Assembly (NCBI GenBank): GCA_016342585.1
Contig: JAEINK010000040.1
Span: 1 to 45,342 of the forward strand
Length of the DNA: 45,342 nt
Reading direction: 5' to 3'
Source of the DNA: Spirochaetales bacterium
Lineage (GTDB): Bacteria > Spirochaetota > Spirochaetia > UBA9216
Of this stretch, positions 45,269-45,342 are shown piece by piece. How positions within the stretch are numbered: the first letter of the stretch is position 1; each line of letters starts with the position of its first letter. The translations under genes were made by a program, and so were the position numbers. The notes under the pieces are model-generated. The model was not told the origin of the DNA, made no database searches, and saw only the letters and a list, made by a program, of their open reading frames with translations.

Positions 45269-45342
45269 TTGTAACTACTCAGCACCAACCATGAATGGGT
45301 TTCCGGCAAAGACTCTTAAAAGCGCTTCCATTGCATGAACAT
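45269..45342 (-). repeat. Right copy of the 74-bp perfect inverted terminal repeat
   Basis: This is the exact reverse complement of 3-76. Both copies have the same end facing inward, so the window is bounded by two oppositely oriented copies of one element whose bodies lie outside. The repeated frame here ends at a TAG on the minus strand (45275-45277). Confidence 0.85.

Overview
The window reads as a 45 kb chromosomal contig from a free-living spirochaete (Spirochaetales/Spirochaetaceae-like). This is inferred from several features: many lipoproteins with loose lipoboxes (FTSC, FAC, FSGC, ATGC), a substrate-binding protein starting AFA|GGQQ, membrane-anchored AraC and LuxR regulators, and a PG0541-type RND partner. 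No rRNA, tRNA, CRISPR array or phage module was seen.

Layout. (1) 76-4410, plus strand: a MoxR ATPase / DUF58 / TgpA-like transglutaminase cluster. The transglutaminase gene is split by an apparent -1 frameshift near 2980-2995. (2) 14432-4407, minus strand: a tightly packed seven-gene unit encoding TolC, a membrane-fusion lipoprotein, an RND pump, a PG0541-like protein, an OmpR-type regulator, a sensor kinase and, unexpectedly, a helix-turn-helix-fused N6-adenine DNA methyltransferase. (3) 14817-22195: a small hypothetical protein, a large FG-GAP lipoprotein, divergent membrane-bound AraC and LuxR regulators, a small lipoprotein, and a pirin with a probably leaderless mRNA. (4) 22257-26102: a DUF255/YyaL-type thioredoxin-domain protein and a GH36 alpha-galactosidase. 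(5) 26119-37709: the most interesting locus, described below. (6) 38049-43701: a giant Ig-like/beta-propeller lipoprotein followed by an exported transglutaminase-like/TPR protein. (7) 43845-45268, minus strand: a lipoprotein gene that has lost its start codon. (8) A perfect 74-bp inverted repeat (3-76 and 45269-45342) closes both ends and carries the end of an open reading frame in each copy.

The centrepiece (26119-37709) is a SorC-family regulator divergent from an eleven-gene block: DhnA/LsrF-type class I aldolase, a signal-peptide-less family-1 binding protein, a RbsB-type binding protein, MtnA, MtnK, RbsA-type ATPase, RbsC-type permease, a DeoR regulator, a zinc alcohol dehydrogenase and a 71-residue Cys-rich protein (the block count includes the regulator). 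It ends at a strong intrinsic terminator. The gene set reads as a complete import-and-degrade pathway for 5-methylthioribose or 5-deoxyribose. The predicted steps are uptake by the ABC importer, 1-phosphorylation (MtnK), isomerisation to the 1-phosphoketose (MtnA), aldol cleavage to DHAP plus a small aldehyde, and aldehyde reduction by the dehydrogenase. The known DHAP-shunt and 5-deoxyribose-disposal pathways use a class II fuculose-phosphate-type aldolase. Here a class I DhnA-type enzyme appears to take its place, and a dedicated importer and regulators are built in. Four TGTG half-sites at 22-23 bp spacing lie on and upstream of a near-consensus sigma-70 promoter in front of the aldolase.
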